Counted from the stretch's first letter, positions 45,384 through 54,217 are shown. The stretch is DNA of 64,000 bases from Radiobacillus deserti (GCF_007301515.1 NZ_CP041666.1:2914001-2978000), one strand, 5' to 3'. Translations and numbers: made by a program. The notes: generated by a model not told the origin, from the sequence alone.

Positions 45384-46079
45384 CTAATTTGTACCATAGT
45401 AATAATAGCCGGCTTTCTTTTGTTCTCTATCATTGAGGACAGCGCCTAATAATTTGGCTTTTGCAGGCTTTAACAAATCTTGTGCTTTTTGTGCTGCATC
45501 ATATTCCGTCTGTTTACTCCTAACGACTAATAGGGCACCATCACATTGATCCGCTAAGATTTGTGCATCCGTAACCGCGAGCACAGGAGGTGTATCAAAA
45601 ATGATTAAATCGTATAATTGGGAAGCCTCTTCAATCATGTTTCCCATCGCTTTGGATCCTAACAGCTCAGATGGGTTCGGAGGAATAGGACCACATGATA
45701 ATAATTCCAAGTTAGTAACATCACTCGGAATCGTACTCTGGATAAGATCTGTCTCGCCAACTAATACGCTACTTAACCCTTTTCTATTATCCAAGCGAAA
45801 CGTATAATGCAAGGTAGGCTTCCGTAAATCTGCATCAACGAGCAATACTTTCTTCCCTGCCTGTGCAAACACGATAGCAAGGTTTGCTACTGTCGAAGAC
45901 TTTCCTTCAGATGGACCAGATGACGTAACCATTAATGTTTTAAGCTCAGAATCAACAGATGCGAATTGTAGGTTTGTGCGAATTGTTCTATATTGTTCAG
46001 ATATTGGAGAGCGAGGGTTTATTTTCGTTATTAAAAATCTGGACGTATTATTCTTAAACTGTTTTCTTCTTCTTGCCAT
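45384..46079 (-). CDS. ywqD: Tyrosine-protein kinase, CpsD/YwqD type
   Basis: A 231-aa BY-kinase: Walker A GPSEGKSSTVANLA, Walker A' VLLVDADLRKP, Walker B LIIFDTPP, and a C-terminal tyrosine cluster GYYYYG that is autophosphorylated. ATG 46079 follows GGAGGGGAGAG. It works with the membrane adaptor encoded immediately upstream, and its activity is reversed by the YwqE-type phosphatase downstream. The adaptor gene is frameshifted, so activation may be impaired. Confidence 0.92.
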   Translation of the reverse strand: MARRRKQFKNNTSRFLITKINPRSPISEQYRTIRTNLQFASVDSELKTLMVTSSGPSEGKSSTVANLAIVFAQAGKKVLLVDADLRKPTLHYTFRLDNRKGLSSVLVGETDLIQSTIPSDVTNLELLSCGPIPPNPSELLGSKAMGNMIEEASQLYDLIIFDTPPVLAVTDAQILADQCDGALLVVRSKQTEYDAAQKAQDLLKPAKAKLLGAVLNDREQKKAGYYYYGTN

Positions 46080-46816
46080 CAAACTCTCCCCTCCCTCTAC
46101 GTATAGCTTGTTTTGAAAATGCCGAATTTATTAAATCGTCTTCTTTAATATGCGGGATAACACCTAATACAGGAATTTCTAACCGTTGCTCGACATCCGC
46201 TTCCGTTTTAATCGAGTTATCTAAATACTCGATTAAAAAGGCAAGACCAACACCTATCATTAGCCCAACCACTATAGCAATGGCAATATTAAGTAGTGGC
46301 TTCGGATTAACAGGGCTTGGATCTTCCGAAACAAATGCTTCCGAGAGAATATTCACATTGTCTACATTCATTAATGTTGGGATTTTTTCTTTAAAGACAT
46401 TAACCGTGGTATTTGCTATGTCCACAGCTTGTTCGGGACTCTCATCTGTTGCGGTCACCGTCACAACCTGTGAGTTTTGTTCACTGGAAACTTGAATCTT
46501 TTCTGATAACTGGCTAGCAGATACGGATAAATTAAGCTCATCCGCTACCTCTTGAAGAATTGCTGGGCTTTTGATAATCACATTGTACGTATTTATAATT
46601 TCAATATTAGAACGGATTTCATTTACATCTACGCCCATTTGTGCTGATTCTTTTTGATTCACTATAAATTGAGAGCTAGATTGATAGGTTGGAGTCATTA
46701 CAAAAAAAAGTAACTACGGCACTTATGGCAGCAGCACTTATCGTTATTAATATGATCAGTAGTAATCTTTTCTTTATGGTTTCCATTATTTCCTTTAAGG
46801 ATATCGTTTCTATCAT
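46054..46816 (-). pseudogene. ywqC: Chain-length/kinase adaptor protein (YwqC/CpsC), frameshifted in poly-T
   Basis: From ATG 46816 (GGGGGG upstream) the frame gives MIETISLKEIMETIKKRLLL and the first membrane helix, then breaks in a run of eight A/T at 46702-46709. With seven bases the frame would continue TFFVMTPTYQSSSQFIVNQKE, through the extracellular coiled region and second helix (IAIAIVVGLMIGVGLAFLIEYLD) to 46054. The intact protein of about 253 aa activates the tyrosine kinase. A run of eight is a typical slippage site, so phase variation, plain mutation or sequence error are all possible. Confidence 0.8.
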
Positions 46817-46873
46817 TGTCCCCCCATTGCCATTCCATTACAAAGATATCGTCTGTTGCACATTATAATCGAA

Positions 46874-46879
46874 ATTATA
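46874..46879 (-). promoter_or_regulatory. Extended -10 of the exopolysaccharide operon promoter
   Basis: On the minus strand TGTTATAAT gives an extended -10 with a perfect TATAAT, about 58 bp upstream of the adaptor gene. A second TATAAT follows closely. The -35 is poor (TGTCAA at 17 bp). Confidence 0.55.
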
Positions 46880-46984
46880 ACATAGTTTTACAATGGTTGA
46901 CATTAGGTTTTTTTGGTAAAGAAATGTGCAATTATGTGAAATAATCTCTCGACTGGAGACTATTCCTTTTCTATATTTATCTTA

Positions 46985-47345
46985 TATTATTTCCAAAAGC
47001 CCCCTCAAAGACGGACTGTACAATTGTTCTTCCGCTAGACTTCTCTCTCTCGCGCGTAACTGTTCAGGCAAACTTCCTTCTCCCCTTGATAGTCTAGCGC
47101 TACTAATGCTTGAACCTCAAAGTGGTCCGGAATGTGCAAAACCTCTTTTGCTTTTTCTTTATAGATGCCGCCCATTACAAGTGTAATGAGACCTTGTTGA
47201 GCTACTTGTAGGGATAGGAAACTCCAATCTATGCCCGCATCAAAGGGCATGAGTTCCAATCTTATTTCCATCTCGTTCTTTTTCGGATACAAGTAAGATT
47301 AGAACAGGAGCATGCTTAGACCATACTTGATTTCCTGACTTAGTC
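46985..47345 (-). pseudogene. Nitroreductase remnant, C-terminal half
   Basis: Minus-strand fragments in two or more frames match the intact enzyme at 5427-6032: GNQVWSKHAPVLILLVSEKE, RDGNKIGT, SFLSLQVAQQGLITLVMGG, IYKEKAKEVLHIPDHFEVQ and, after another shift, SLPEQLRARE. The N-terminal half with the FMN start is missing. It abuts a fragment of an NlpC/P60 gene on the other strand, the same order and orientation as at 5.4-8.2 kb. Confidence 0.85.
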
Positions 47346-47500
47346 TTTTTGGAAAATATGTATAAGAAAGGGATCTCTCACGTTGGAATTTACGCTGGCA
47401 ATCATACATTCATACATGTCAGTGAGACAGGTGTTACAACTTCAAGCCTCTCCAATGCTTACTGGAAGTAGCACTTTGGAGGATTTAAACGGCTACTAGC
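47346..47500 (+). pseudogene. NlpC/P60 endopeptidase C-terminal remnant
   Basis: The plus strand reads ENMYKKGISHVGIYAGNH, TFIHVSETGVTTSSLSNAYWK, stop, HFGGFKRLL. This corresponds to the last 50 residues of the LysM-NlpC/P60 proteins at 7159 and 47791, including the catalytic His. The signal peptide, LysM domains and catalytic Cys region are absent, and there is an in-frame TAG. Confidence 0.85.
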
Positions 47501-47693
47501 CGCTCTGTGCAACCCGCACAGGGTTGTTCAACGAATGAGAAACAAGGCTTGGAGAATAATTCGAAGTGGGTATAGGGATGTGAGTAAGATAGTGACACTT
47601 CTATAAGGAGTGACATTTTTGTAAAGACATACACCATAAATATAGCAAGCCTTCCATATTTAACTATGTTTATGTCCAGCATAATGTGTTCAC

Positions 47694-47710
47694 GTTACAA
47701 AACGATTACA
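47694..47710 (-). promoter_or_regulatory. WalR-type (YycF) binding site
   Basis: On the minus strand TGTAAT-CGTTT-TGTAAC matches TGTWAH-N5-TGTWAH. It lies directly upstream of the -35 region of the two-LysM NlpC/P60 gene, whose extended -10 TGCTATACT is at 47735-47743. That spacing fits an activator site. Confidence 0.65.
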
Positions 47711-47790
47711 AACAACATTTTTCGACAAATATCATGCTATACTCCAGGTAACAGCAAGCAAGAAAAACACCAAGGAGTGAGCAAACCAAC

Positions 47791-48561
47791 ATGAAGAAAA
47801 CAACAAGGACATGGATCACTGTTGCAACTGGTTTTGTTTTAGCTACTGGATTTTCAAGTAAAGAAAGTGCGGCTACACACACCGTTCAATCGGGTGACAG
47901 TCTATGGAAAATCTCTCAATCTTACAATGTAAGTATTAGTGAATTACAATCTATTAATAACCTTTCTGGCTACACTATTTATCCTGGTCAAAAGCTAGAA
48001 ACATCGAAAACAACTACAAGTAATACAAATACAAGCACTTATACCGTAAAATCTGGGGATAGTTTGTGGGCGATTAGCAGAGCGAATAATATGTCTGTCT
48101 CTCAACTTAAATCTCTGAATAATTTAAGTTCCAATACAATCTATGTTGGACAAGTTCTAAAAGTAGCTGGTTCTTCAACGCCTACTACAACAACACAGGA
48201 ATCCTATAAAACCGCTCTAGTTACAGAAGCAAAAAAACACATTGGAACCCCTTATAAGTGGGCTGGTAGTGCTCCAGGTGGATTCGACTGTAGTGGATTC
48301 ATTTACTACACACACAATAAAGTTGGCAAGAGCATCTCTCGTGTTTCAGCAGCAAGCTACTACAACATGGCTACAAAAATTAGCAGTCCAGAACCTGGTG
48401 ACCTCGTTTTCTTTAAAGACACCTATAAGAGTGGAATTAGTCATATGGGTATCTTTGTAGGAAACAACTCGTTCGTGCATGCTTCTTCTAGTGGCGTTCA
48501 GTTGACTAGCTTAAGTAATACGTATTGGAAGAGCCATTTTGCTGGATACGGAAAATTTTAA
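47791..48561 (+). CDS. Secreted LysM (x2) NlpC/P60 D,L-endopeptidase
   Basis: A 256-aa wall hydrolase. The signal peptide ends near KESA-ATHT. LysM domains at about 29-72 and 85-130 are joined by Ser/Thr-rich linkers. The NlpC/P60 domain at about 140-256 has Cys in FDCSGF and His in SHMGIFVG. It is most like the triple-LysM enzyme at 7159 but has one LysM fewer. A degraded copy of the same type of gene lies just upstream. The WalR-type site predicts control by wall-synthesis demand. Confidence 0.92.
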   Translation: MKKTTRTWITVATGFVLATGFSSKESAATHTVQSGDSLWKISQSYNVSISELQSINNLSGYTIYPGQKLETSKTTTSNTNTSTYTVKSGDSLWAISRANNMSVSQLKSLNNLSSNTIYVGQVLKVAGSSTPTTTTQESYKTALVTEAKKHIGTPYKWAGSAPGGFDCSGFIYYTHNKVGKSISRVSAASYYNMATKISSPEPGDLVFFKDTYKSGISHMGIFVGNNSFVHASSSGVQLTSLSNTYWKSHFAGYGKF

Positions 48562-48564
48562 TTC

Positions 48565-48602
48565 GAAAAAACCCAGATGATTGACTTCATCTGGGTTTTA
48601 TT
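48565..48602. terminator. Bidirectional terminator between convergent genes
   Basis: AAAACCCAGATGA (48567-48579) pairs with TCATCTGGGTTTT (48587-48599). T-runs lie on both sides, so it can end both the endopeptidase and the converging M20 peptidase transcripts. Confidence 0.85.
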
Positions 48603-48621
48603 ATGTGTAATTTGCTAATAT

Positions 48622-49758
48622 CTATCCAAGATTACGCTTAATTGCTTCTGCAAGTAAAGCAGCGCGATACGGCAGGTTTCCAAGTATAATATGCTCATTT
48701 TCTGCATGAGCTCCATCCCCTTTTGGACCTAGCCCATCAATCGTTGGCACTTCAAGAGCAGCTGTTAGGTTTCCATCACTTCCACCACCGGACGCTCCTT
48801 CTTTCAGGTCATATCCGTGGCTAGCTGCAATTTCTTTTAATTGTTGATACAGCTCTTCTACTTCTTCCGTCCTTTCGAGTGGAAAACGGTTAATTCGTCC
48901 TTCTACCGTAACAATGGTTCCTTCTACAAATGTTGGACGATCTAGGATCGCTTTTTCCAGAGCCTCCGCTTGCTCTTCTGTATCAAATCGAACATCGATT
49001 TCTGCTTCTGCATAGGCAGCCACAACATTTCGTCTCGTTCCACCTTTTATTTTTCCAATATTGATGGATATCCCCTCATCGCGGTTATCTAGGTTCTTTA
49101 AATCTGTAATTTGAAGGGCAAGCTCCTCAATCGCACTAGCTCCATCCCATGGGTTAATTCCAGCATGCGTAGGTTTTCCTTTTATTTTCATCTTGAAAAT
49201 CCCGATTCCTTTTCTAGCCGTCTTTACAGCACCAGACTTGGCAATACTACATTCTGGGACAAACACAATCGAGCTCTTTTGTGCCTCTTCTTCTATTAAA
49301 TCACGCGAATATTCGCTTCCGATTTCTTCATCAGATGTAGCTAAAAAAACTACTTTTCGTTTCCCAGTGTGACCTAATTCTTTTAACGCTTTTAACGCCC
49401 AGAGCGTAATGGTTAAGCCACCCTTCATATCGAATACACCAGGACCGTAAAGCTTTCCTTTTTCTTTTCGAATCGGAATGGCGCCCTCATCCCATACGGT
49501 ATCGTAATGACCTATAATTAGTATCTGGTCTTTTGCCTGTTCATTTCCAAATGTAAATTTATATTGATTTCCTACTTTTTCTTTTTTTATGGTCTCCGTT
49601 TTGCCATCCACTAACCGTTCAAACTCCTGCTTTAATACAACCCCACATTTATCGGTTAGCTTTTTATTTTTAGATGGGGATTCTGCTTCTACTAAATGAA
49701 TTAGTGTCTTCTCTATTTCTGCTTGGTGTTGCTTTAGGTAATCCACAATCGTTGACAT
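48622..49758 (-). CDS. M20 family metallopeptidase (glutamate carboxypeptidase-like)
   Basis: A 378-aa zinc peptidase of the ArgE/DapE/CPG2 group: GHYDTVWDEG with the first zinc His/Asp, FDMKGGL, and DEEIGSEY with the catalytic and bridging acids. A dimerisation domain lies between (GKPTHAGINPWDG). It probably removes a C-terminal amino acid or hydrolyses an N-acyl amino acid; the exact substrate is unknown. Cytoplasmic, monocistronic, AGGAACACA upstream of the ATG. Confidence 0.85.
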   Translation of the reverse strand: MSTIVDYLKQHQAEIEKTLIHLVEAESPSKNKKLTDKCGVVLKQEFERLVDGKTETIKKEKVGNQYKFTFGNEQAKDQILIIGHYDTVWDEGAIPIRKEKGKLYGPGVFDMKGGLTITLWALKALKELGHTGKRKVVFLATSDEEIGSEYSRDLIEEEAQKSSIVFVPECSIAKSGAVKTARKGIGIFKMKIKGKPTHAGINPWDGASAIEELALQITDLKNLDNRDEGISINIGKIKGGTRRNVVAAYAEAEIDVRFDTEEQAEALEKAILDRPTFVEGTIVTVEGRINRFPLERTEEVEELYQQLKEIAASHGYDLKEGASGGGSDGNLTAALEVPTIDGLGPKGDGAHAENEHIILGNLPYRAALLAEAIKRNLG

Positions 49759-49966
49759 TGTGTTCCTCTCCTGTTGTCGGATAATCCCGATTTTTGTATA
49801 GATATATCGATTATAGCATAGGGAACCTGAAAATTCGTTAGATAATTTTGACGACTCCTTATAATCTATACATTCTATTCCCTTTTTTTATATAAATTAT
49901 TCCTTTTGATAATGCATGATACCAGTAATTGTGCGGTACCCTAATAGAACAGGAGGTGTGCTAACC

Positions 49967-50122
49967 ATGGCTCAAGACGTTTTGTGTGAAGTAAGCAACT
50001 GTAAATATTGGGCAAGTGGTAACAAGTGTGCTGCTGACGCTATTTATGTTGTAAGCCACAGAGGGAAAAAGGCGTCTAAACAAGAAGAAACGGATTGCCA
50101 AACCTTCGAGCCTAACGTGTAA
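49967..50122 (+). CDS. DUF1540 small cysteine protein
   Basis: A 51-aa protein starting at ATG 49967 behind GGAGGTG. Four cysteines (C7, C12, C21, C44) in the pattern VLCEVSNCKYW...NKC...TDCQTF match DUF1540, probably a metal-binding knot. Its function is unknown; relatives are often sporulation-associated. An upstream in-frame start has no ribosome site. Confidence 0.85.
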   Translation: MAQDVLCEVSNCKYWASGNKCAADAIYVVSHRGKKASKQEETDCQTFEPNV

Positions 50123-50142
50123 GCAAAAATACCTTCTTTTTT

Positions 50143-50174
50143 GGCCTAGCTCCCTTTACGAGGGAGTTGGGCTG
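50143..50174 (+). terminator. Weak terminator hairpin after the DUF1540 gene
   Basis: GCCTAGCTCCCT and AGGGAGTTGGGC pair with a few mismatches. There is no T-run, so this is a low-confidence call. Confidence 0.35.
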
Positions 50175-50268
50175 TTCATCGTATCGTATATTTCTCAGTG
50201 ATAATAAGGTTGAAGAGAACGCTTATAGGGAATGAGTAAGTAAAGGACCATTGACGAGGAGAATACAT

Positions 50269-51216
50269 ATGATACAAATCATCGCTATTACGAAAGATAA
50301 CAAAACCGTAACAGATATTACGACTGAGCAGTTAAAAGAAATGGATTATAAGTGGTTTTGGATGGATTTCAATCAGCCGAAAGAGGAAGAAATTAAGGTA
50401 CTGGATGAAGCATTACACTTCCACCCACTTGCTATTGAGGATTGCATACATAGTTTACAAAGACCGAAAATAGATTATTATGATGGCTATACCTTTTATG
50501 TAACACACGCCATAACGCGAGAGGATCTTAGTAGGAATGAAATTAACTTCTTCATCGGACACAACTATATTGTGTCCTTCCATCATCAGGATACGAAAGA
50601 AGTAAATGCCGTTTGGAATCGAGTGCTTTCACTTAACACCCCTGAAAAGTGGGATGAATATCGGTGTTTTTATGAAATATTAGATAAAATTGTAGATAAC
50701 TATTTCCCTATCGTATATGAGCTAGAGGATGCACTAAATGAAATTGAAGAAAATGACGAGGATAAACCGATGAACGAGCTGTTAGATCGGTTATTTGATA
50801 TACGACATCAGCTTCTTGCATTACGTCACACAATTAATCCTGTCAGAGATTTGCTATACAGGATGTTAAATTCCCACCATTTGTCCTTAGTGATGGATCG
50901 GCGAGAATATTTCGTGGATATCTATGATCATTTACTGAAGCTTTCAGAGATGGTAAGCTCGAACCGAGAAATTGCCAACGACATACGTGACAATTATATT
51001 TCTCTCAACTCACACCAACAAAACCAAGTGATTCAAGTATTAACCGTCATTACGTCTATCTTCGCACCACTAACCTTTATCGCAGGGATTTATGGAATGA
51101 ATTTTCAGCACATGCCTGAATTAATGTGGGATTACGGGTATTTTATTGTGCTAGGTGTTATGGGGGTCATTGCGACACTAATGTTTGTATGGTTTAAAAG
51201 GAAAGGGTGGTTTTAA
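50269..51216 (+). CDS. corA: CorA-family magnesium/divalent cation transporter
   Basis: A 315-aa protein with a large cytoplasmic funnel, a long acidic helix (YELEDALNEIEENDEDKP) and two C-terminal membrane helices. The signature YGMNFQHMPE sits between the helices. It forms pentameric Mg2+ (or Co2+/Ni2+) channels. ATG 50269 is chosen for GAGGAGA. A terminator follows the stop. Confidence 0.92.
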   Translation: MIQIIAITKDNKTVTDITTEQLKEMDYKWFWMDFNQPKEEEIKVLDEALHFHPLAIEDCIHSLQRPKIDYYDGYTFYVTHAITREDLSRNEINFFIGHNYIVSFHHQDTKEVNAVWNRVLSLNTPEKWDEYRCFYEILDKIVDNYFPIVYELEDALNEIEENDEDKPMNELLDRLFDIRHQLLALRHTINPVRDLLYRMLNSHHLSLVMDRREYFVDIYDHLLKLSEMVSSNREIANDIRDNYISLNSHQQNQVIQVLTVITSIFAPLTFIAGIYGMNFQHMPELMWDYGYFIVLGVMGVIATLMFVWFKRKGWF

Positions 51217-51247
51217 TATAGTTCGGTAAACAATCCTTTTATAATAG

Positions 51248-51284
51248 AAAATCCGAACTATTTTACACTCTAGTTCGGATTTTC
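51248..51284. terminator. Bidirectional terminator after corA
   Basis: AAAATCCGAACTA (51248-51260) pairs with TAGTTCGGATTTT (51271-51283). It serves corA and the converging 45-codon gene. Confidence 0.8.
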
Positions 51285-51292
51285 AACCTGAT

Positions 51293-51430
51293 TTACTTAC
51301 TAGCTATTTTGATTAATTCTCTTTCCAAATCTGTCATTACTTCTTGGAGCGTCGCACCATTTATGCCTTTTTCATAGACACTTAGAAGTAAATCCTTTAG
51401 TTGATCTTTTTCTGAAACTGCAGATTTCAT
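51293..51430 (-). CDS. 45-aa small protein of unknown function
   Basis: A short reading frame from ATG 51430, with GGAGGAT nine bases upstream, to TAA 51293: MKSAVSEKDQLKDLLLSVYE followed by a second helix-like part rich in Glu and Lys. The clean ribosome site, adjacency to the YvrJ/DUF2922/DUF1659 genes on the same strand and codon use make it a real gene candidate. I do not recognise its family. Confidence 0.55.
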   Translation of the reverse strand: MKSAVSEKDQLKDLLLSVYEKGINGATLQEVMTDLERELIKIASK

Positions 51431-51585
51431 TTATAATCCTCCAGCGATTAGACCTATTATTAAATATTACATGTATTCTATCTATATACCATTTTTTTGT
51501 CCGTTTATAACCTTCTTTTGAACGATAGACATATAATATCATACCTTTTAGGAATTGTAACCACTTGGAAATATTTAGAGAATTA

Positions 51586-51723
51586 TTATTTCAATCGGTC
51601 GGGTAAAGACATAATGGATTCAATTAACGTATTAAGCTTCCCTTCAATACGATGGAGTAAATAAAAGGTGACAGCAATTGGAAATCCTACCTCTTTGATG
51701 AGTGATAGCCAAGTGTCTTCCAC
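51586..51723 (-). CDS. YvrJ family small protein
   Basis: A 45-aa protein starting at GTG 51723 behind AAGGAGGAGG. EVGFPIAVTFYLLHRIEGKL is the hallmark of the YvrJ family, a membrane helix followed by a charged tail (LIESIMSLPDRLK). Its function is unknown. The usual partners DUF2922 and DUF1659 precede it in the operon, all translated from the minus strand. Confidence 0.85.
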   Translation of the reverse strand: MEDTWLSLIKEVGFPIAVTFYLLHRIEGKLNTLIESIMSLPDRLK

Positions 51724-51777
51724 TATTCCTCCTCCTTCCTAAGTAGAAAGGGAGCGACCAGGCGCCCCCATTAACGG

Positions 51778-51990
51778 TTAAAGCTCAATTGCAGTGACAT
51801 TTCTCTCTACAATTCTAGCTTCTTTTTTCTCTACAAGATCCCCACCGGAAGAGTACAACGCATTTTGTTCAAGAATGGTATCCATCGCTGCGTTTATAGC
51901 TGCAGAATCAACAGGCTCCACCGGCTCATCCAAGGAAATAGTTACCGTACGACCTTCTGTGTTTAAAAACTTTAGCTCTAGTTTTTTCAA
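51778..51990 (-). CDS. DUF2922 family protein
   Basis: A 70-aa protein starting at TTG 51990 behind GGAGGTGATG. LELKFLNTEGRTVTISLDEP and the motif AAINAAMDTILEQNALYSSGG are typical of DUF2922. Function unknown; it lies between the DUF1659 and YvrJ genes, the standard Bacillaceae arrangement. Confidence 0.85.
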   Translation of the reverse strand: MKKLELKFLNTEGRTVTISLDEPVEPVDSAAINAAMDTILEQNALYSSGGDLVEKKEARIVERNVTAIEL

Positions 51991-52024
51991 CGTACATCAC
52001 CTCCCTTCCTTCCTTTACTTCCCT

Positions 52025-52249
52025 TTACGATTCTGTGATTAATAGGTCATCTGACTGCTGAATGGAATGCAGTGTCTTTTGTTGCAATGGCACGAGAACA
52101 TTTGCGATAGCGAACAACTGATCAGGTGTTGCGGTCGTTTTTACGTTGTTAAATGATTTTCTTTTTAACATCACTTCACCTGTTTCAGGGTTCACCCCAT
52201 TTTCAAAGATGAGCTGTAATCCAGAATCGATTTTTTCAGCTACTGCCAT
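52025..52249 (-). CDS. DUF1659 family protein
   Basis: A 74-aa protein. ATG 52249 follows AGGAGGTG at a normal distance. LQLIFENGVNPETGEVMLKRKSFNNVK and PDQLFAIANVLVPLQ fit DUF1659. The function is unknown. It is first in the DUF1659-DUF2922-YvrJ group. Confidence 0.85.
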   Translation of the reverse strand: MAVAEKIDSGLQLIFENGVNPETGEVMLKRKSFNNVKTTATPDQLFAIANVLVPLQQKTLHSIQQSDDLLITES

Positions 52250-52518
52250 GTGCGACACCTCCTTTCACTTTAATAATGGGTTTTAGGAGTCGAACTGGTG
52301 TCTGGCATATATAAAATTTTCCCGCATATATTAAAAAAAACTTGTAACGATTTACCCTCCTTTCTCGTCTTATTTCATATAAAACTCTAAAATTGCAACG
52401 TTATTTTTCGAGTAATTTCTCAAGATTATGTTTTACTAATAAGATTTCTAGTAGTAAAATGTACATTAGTGTATATTTGAGATGATTTTTTTTGTGAAAA
52501 TGGTAAGGAGATAGATAT

Positions 52519-53559
52519 ATGTCGAAACAAAGACGGGAAACTAGAATTGGTAGAAGAAAATGGAGATTTCGAAAACGTTTTTTCCTATTATTAATGCCTC
52601 TACTAGTACTAATCTGTGGTACCACAGTTTATGGGGCACTTCTAATTAACAAAGCAGATAAAGTTGTTACAAAAGCCTATGAGGATGATGGTCGAGAGAA
52701 ATCCGAACTGCGTGAAAAAGAAGTAGATCCGACAGAGGATAATGTATCGGTTCTGTTTATTGGAGTAGATGATAGCGAAGCTAGAAACTATGAAGGGAAT
52801 TCTAGATCGGATGCCCTTATATTGGCTACCCTTAACAAAGAAGATAAGAGTGTTAAGCTTTTGAGTATTCCTAGAGATACTTATACGTATATCCCTGAGG
52901 TTGGATACAATACTAAGATTAACCATGCCCACGCCTATGGTGGTGCACCCGCTTCCATTGAAGCAGTAGAACAACTATTAGAAATTCCAGTAGATTACTA
53001 TGTTCGTTTGAATTTTGAAGCGTTCGTAGATGTCGTAGATACATTGGGTGGAGTCAAAGTAGATGTTCCTTACGAGATGTATGAGAAGAACTCTGCGGAT
53101 GTGAATGGCGCCATCCACTTACTTCCTGGTACTCAATTGCTAGATGGAGAAGAAGCTCTAGCATTTGCACGTACGAGAAAGCAAGATAACGACATCGAAC
53201 GTGGAAAAAGACAACAAGAAATTATTAAAGCAATTATTAAAAAAGGTGCCGTTTCCATTACGAAATATGATAATTTGTTAGAAGCTGTTGGGGAAAATAT
53301 GACTACCAATATGACGTTTGACCAAATCAAAAGCTTCGTAACATACGGTGCGACTGGGAATCTAAATGTATCCACATTAAACCTAGCTGGTTCGGATTCC
53401 ATGATTGACGGGGTTTACTATTATCAGCTGGATGAAACAGATTTAGCCGCAAAGCAACAGGAATTAAAGCAACACTTAGGATTGACTTCTAATAAAGAAA
53501 CTACATCTAGTTCATTGACTGAGGAGTCCACTACAACAGGAACAACCACTACAGAGTAA
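52519..53559 (+). CDS. LytR-CpsA-Psr (LCP) family wall-polymer ligase
   Basis: A 346-aa membrane-anchored enzyme with an Arg/Lys-rich N-terminus and one helix (FFLLLMPLLVLICGTTVYGA). The LCP core shows SVLFIGVDDSEARN, RSDALILATLN, SIPRDTYTYI, KINHAHAYGG and ARTRKQDNDIERGKRQQ. A Ser/Thr-rich tail follows. It should transfer a polyprenyl-linked polymer to peptidoglycan outside the membrane. Its ribosome site is AAGGAG, overlapping the 5' region. A frameshifted paralogue lies at 20360-21257. Confidence 0.9.
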   Translation: MSKQRRETRIGRRKWRFRKRFFLLLMPLLVLICGTTVYGALLINKADKVVTKAYEDDGREKSELREKEVDPTEDNVSVLFIGVDDSEARNYEGNSRSDALILATLNKEDKSVKLLSIPRDTYTYIPEVGYNTKINHAHAYGGAPASIEAVEQLLEIPVDYYVRLNFEAFVDVVDTLGGVKVDVPYEMYEKNSADVNGAIHLLPGTQLLDGEEALAFARTRKQDNDIERGKRQQEIIKAIIKKGAVSITKYDNLLEAVGENMTTNMTFDQIKSFVTYGATGNLNVSTLNLAGSDSMIDGVYYYQLDETDLAAKQQELKQHLGLTSNKETTSSSLTEESTTTGTTTTE

Positions 53560-53568
53560 GACAAAACG

Positions 53569-53606
53569 AAAAAAGCGTTCATTCCGATTGGAATGAACGC
53601 TTTTAT
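53569..53606. terminator. Bidirectional terminator, 15-bp perfect stem
   Basis: AAAAGCGTTCATTCC (53571-53585) is fully complementary to GGAATGAACGCTTTT (53590-53604) with a 4-nt loop. It ends the LCP gene and the converging membrane-protein gene. Confidence 0.9.
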
Positions 53607-54118
53607 TGTTTTGAATCGATTGCCTTTTTCAATTTATCTGGTTGCTGACTTCCTATCACAATCGTTTGGTAACGTAGTTTCAACTCCACCCCTTGGTTTC
53701 CATACGTATTGTAAGCAACCTCTCCTTTGAGGTTCATTCGAAGTCCCCATCCCCCGAATCGCTTTAGCGGATGATACTCAATCACTTTATAATCAAGCAG
53801 GTCCTCAAACGGAATCCGTTTGTAGGACAGATGAAAGGGGACGGGCCGGATATAGATTCCATCCTGACGAACTTCTGTAGTGAGCTTGAAAACACCCAAC
53901 AGGAGAACAGGGAGAATAATTCCGATACTAATCCAAAGGATAATAATCGTGACATTTGAAGTTGGCTTGTTTCCTACTGGAATTCCAAGGATGATTTGTT
54001 GGATAAAACAATACCATTGAAAGCCGGCTATACCTAAGACTAATAACCAAATCCATACTTGACGTGGCCTTTGAACTTCACGAAATAAAACGTTAGATTG
54101 CTTGGGCATCTCCCCCAT
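53603..54118 (-). CDS. Two-helix membrane protein, DUF6141-like
   Basis: A 171-aa protein with two membrane helices (about 22-42 and 58-80) and a C-terminal PH-like beta domain (RQDGIYIRPVPFHLSYKRIPF, FGGWGLRMNLKGEVAY). It resembles small bacterial PH-domain membrane proteins of unknown role. The start is uncertain because both ATG candidates have poorly spaced ribosome sites. Confidence 0.6.
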   Translation of the reverse strand: MGEMPKQSNVLFREVQRPRQVWIWLLVLGIAGFQWYCFIQQIILGIPVGNKPTSNVTIIILWISIGIILPVLLLGVFKLTTEVRQDGIYIRPVPFHLSYKRIPFEDLLDYKVIEYHPLKRFGGWGLRMNLKGEVAYNTYGNQGVELKLRYQTIVIGSQQPDKLKKAIDSKQ

Positions 54119-54217
54119 CCTTTCCTTCCTTTCTCTTTAAAGTACGATTAGAATAGAGGGAAAGTTCCATAAAAAACGCTTCATTTTATTCAAAAAGAAC
54201 GTTTTTACCACTATAAT

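Noticed and set aside
52290..52340. Direct repeat GCATATAT spaced 19 bp upstream of the LCP gene, possible sporulation promoter
   Set aside because: No matching -35 element for a sporulation sigma factor could be placed convincingly.
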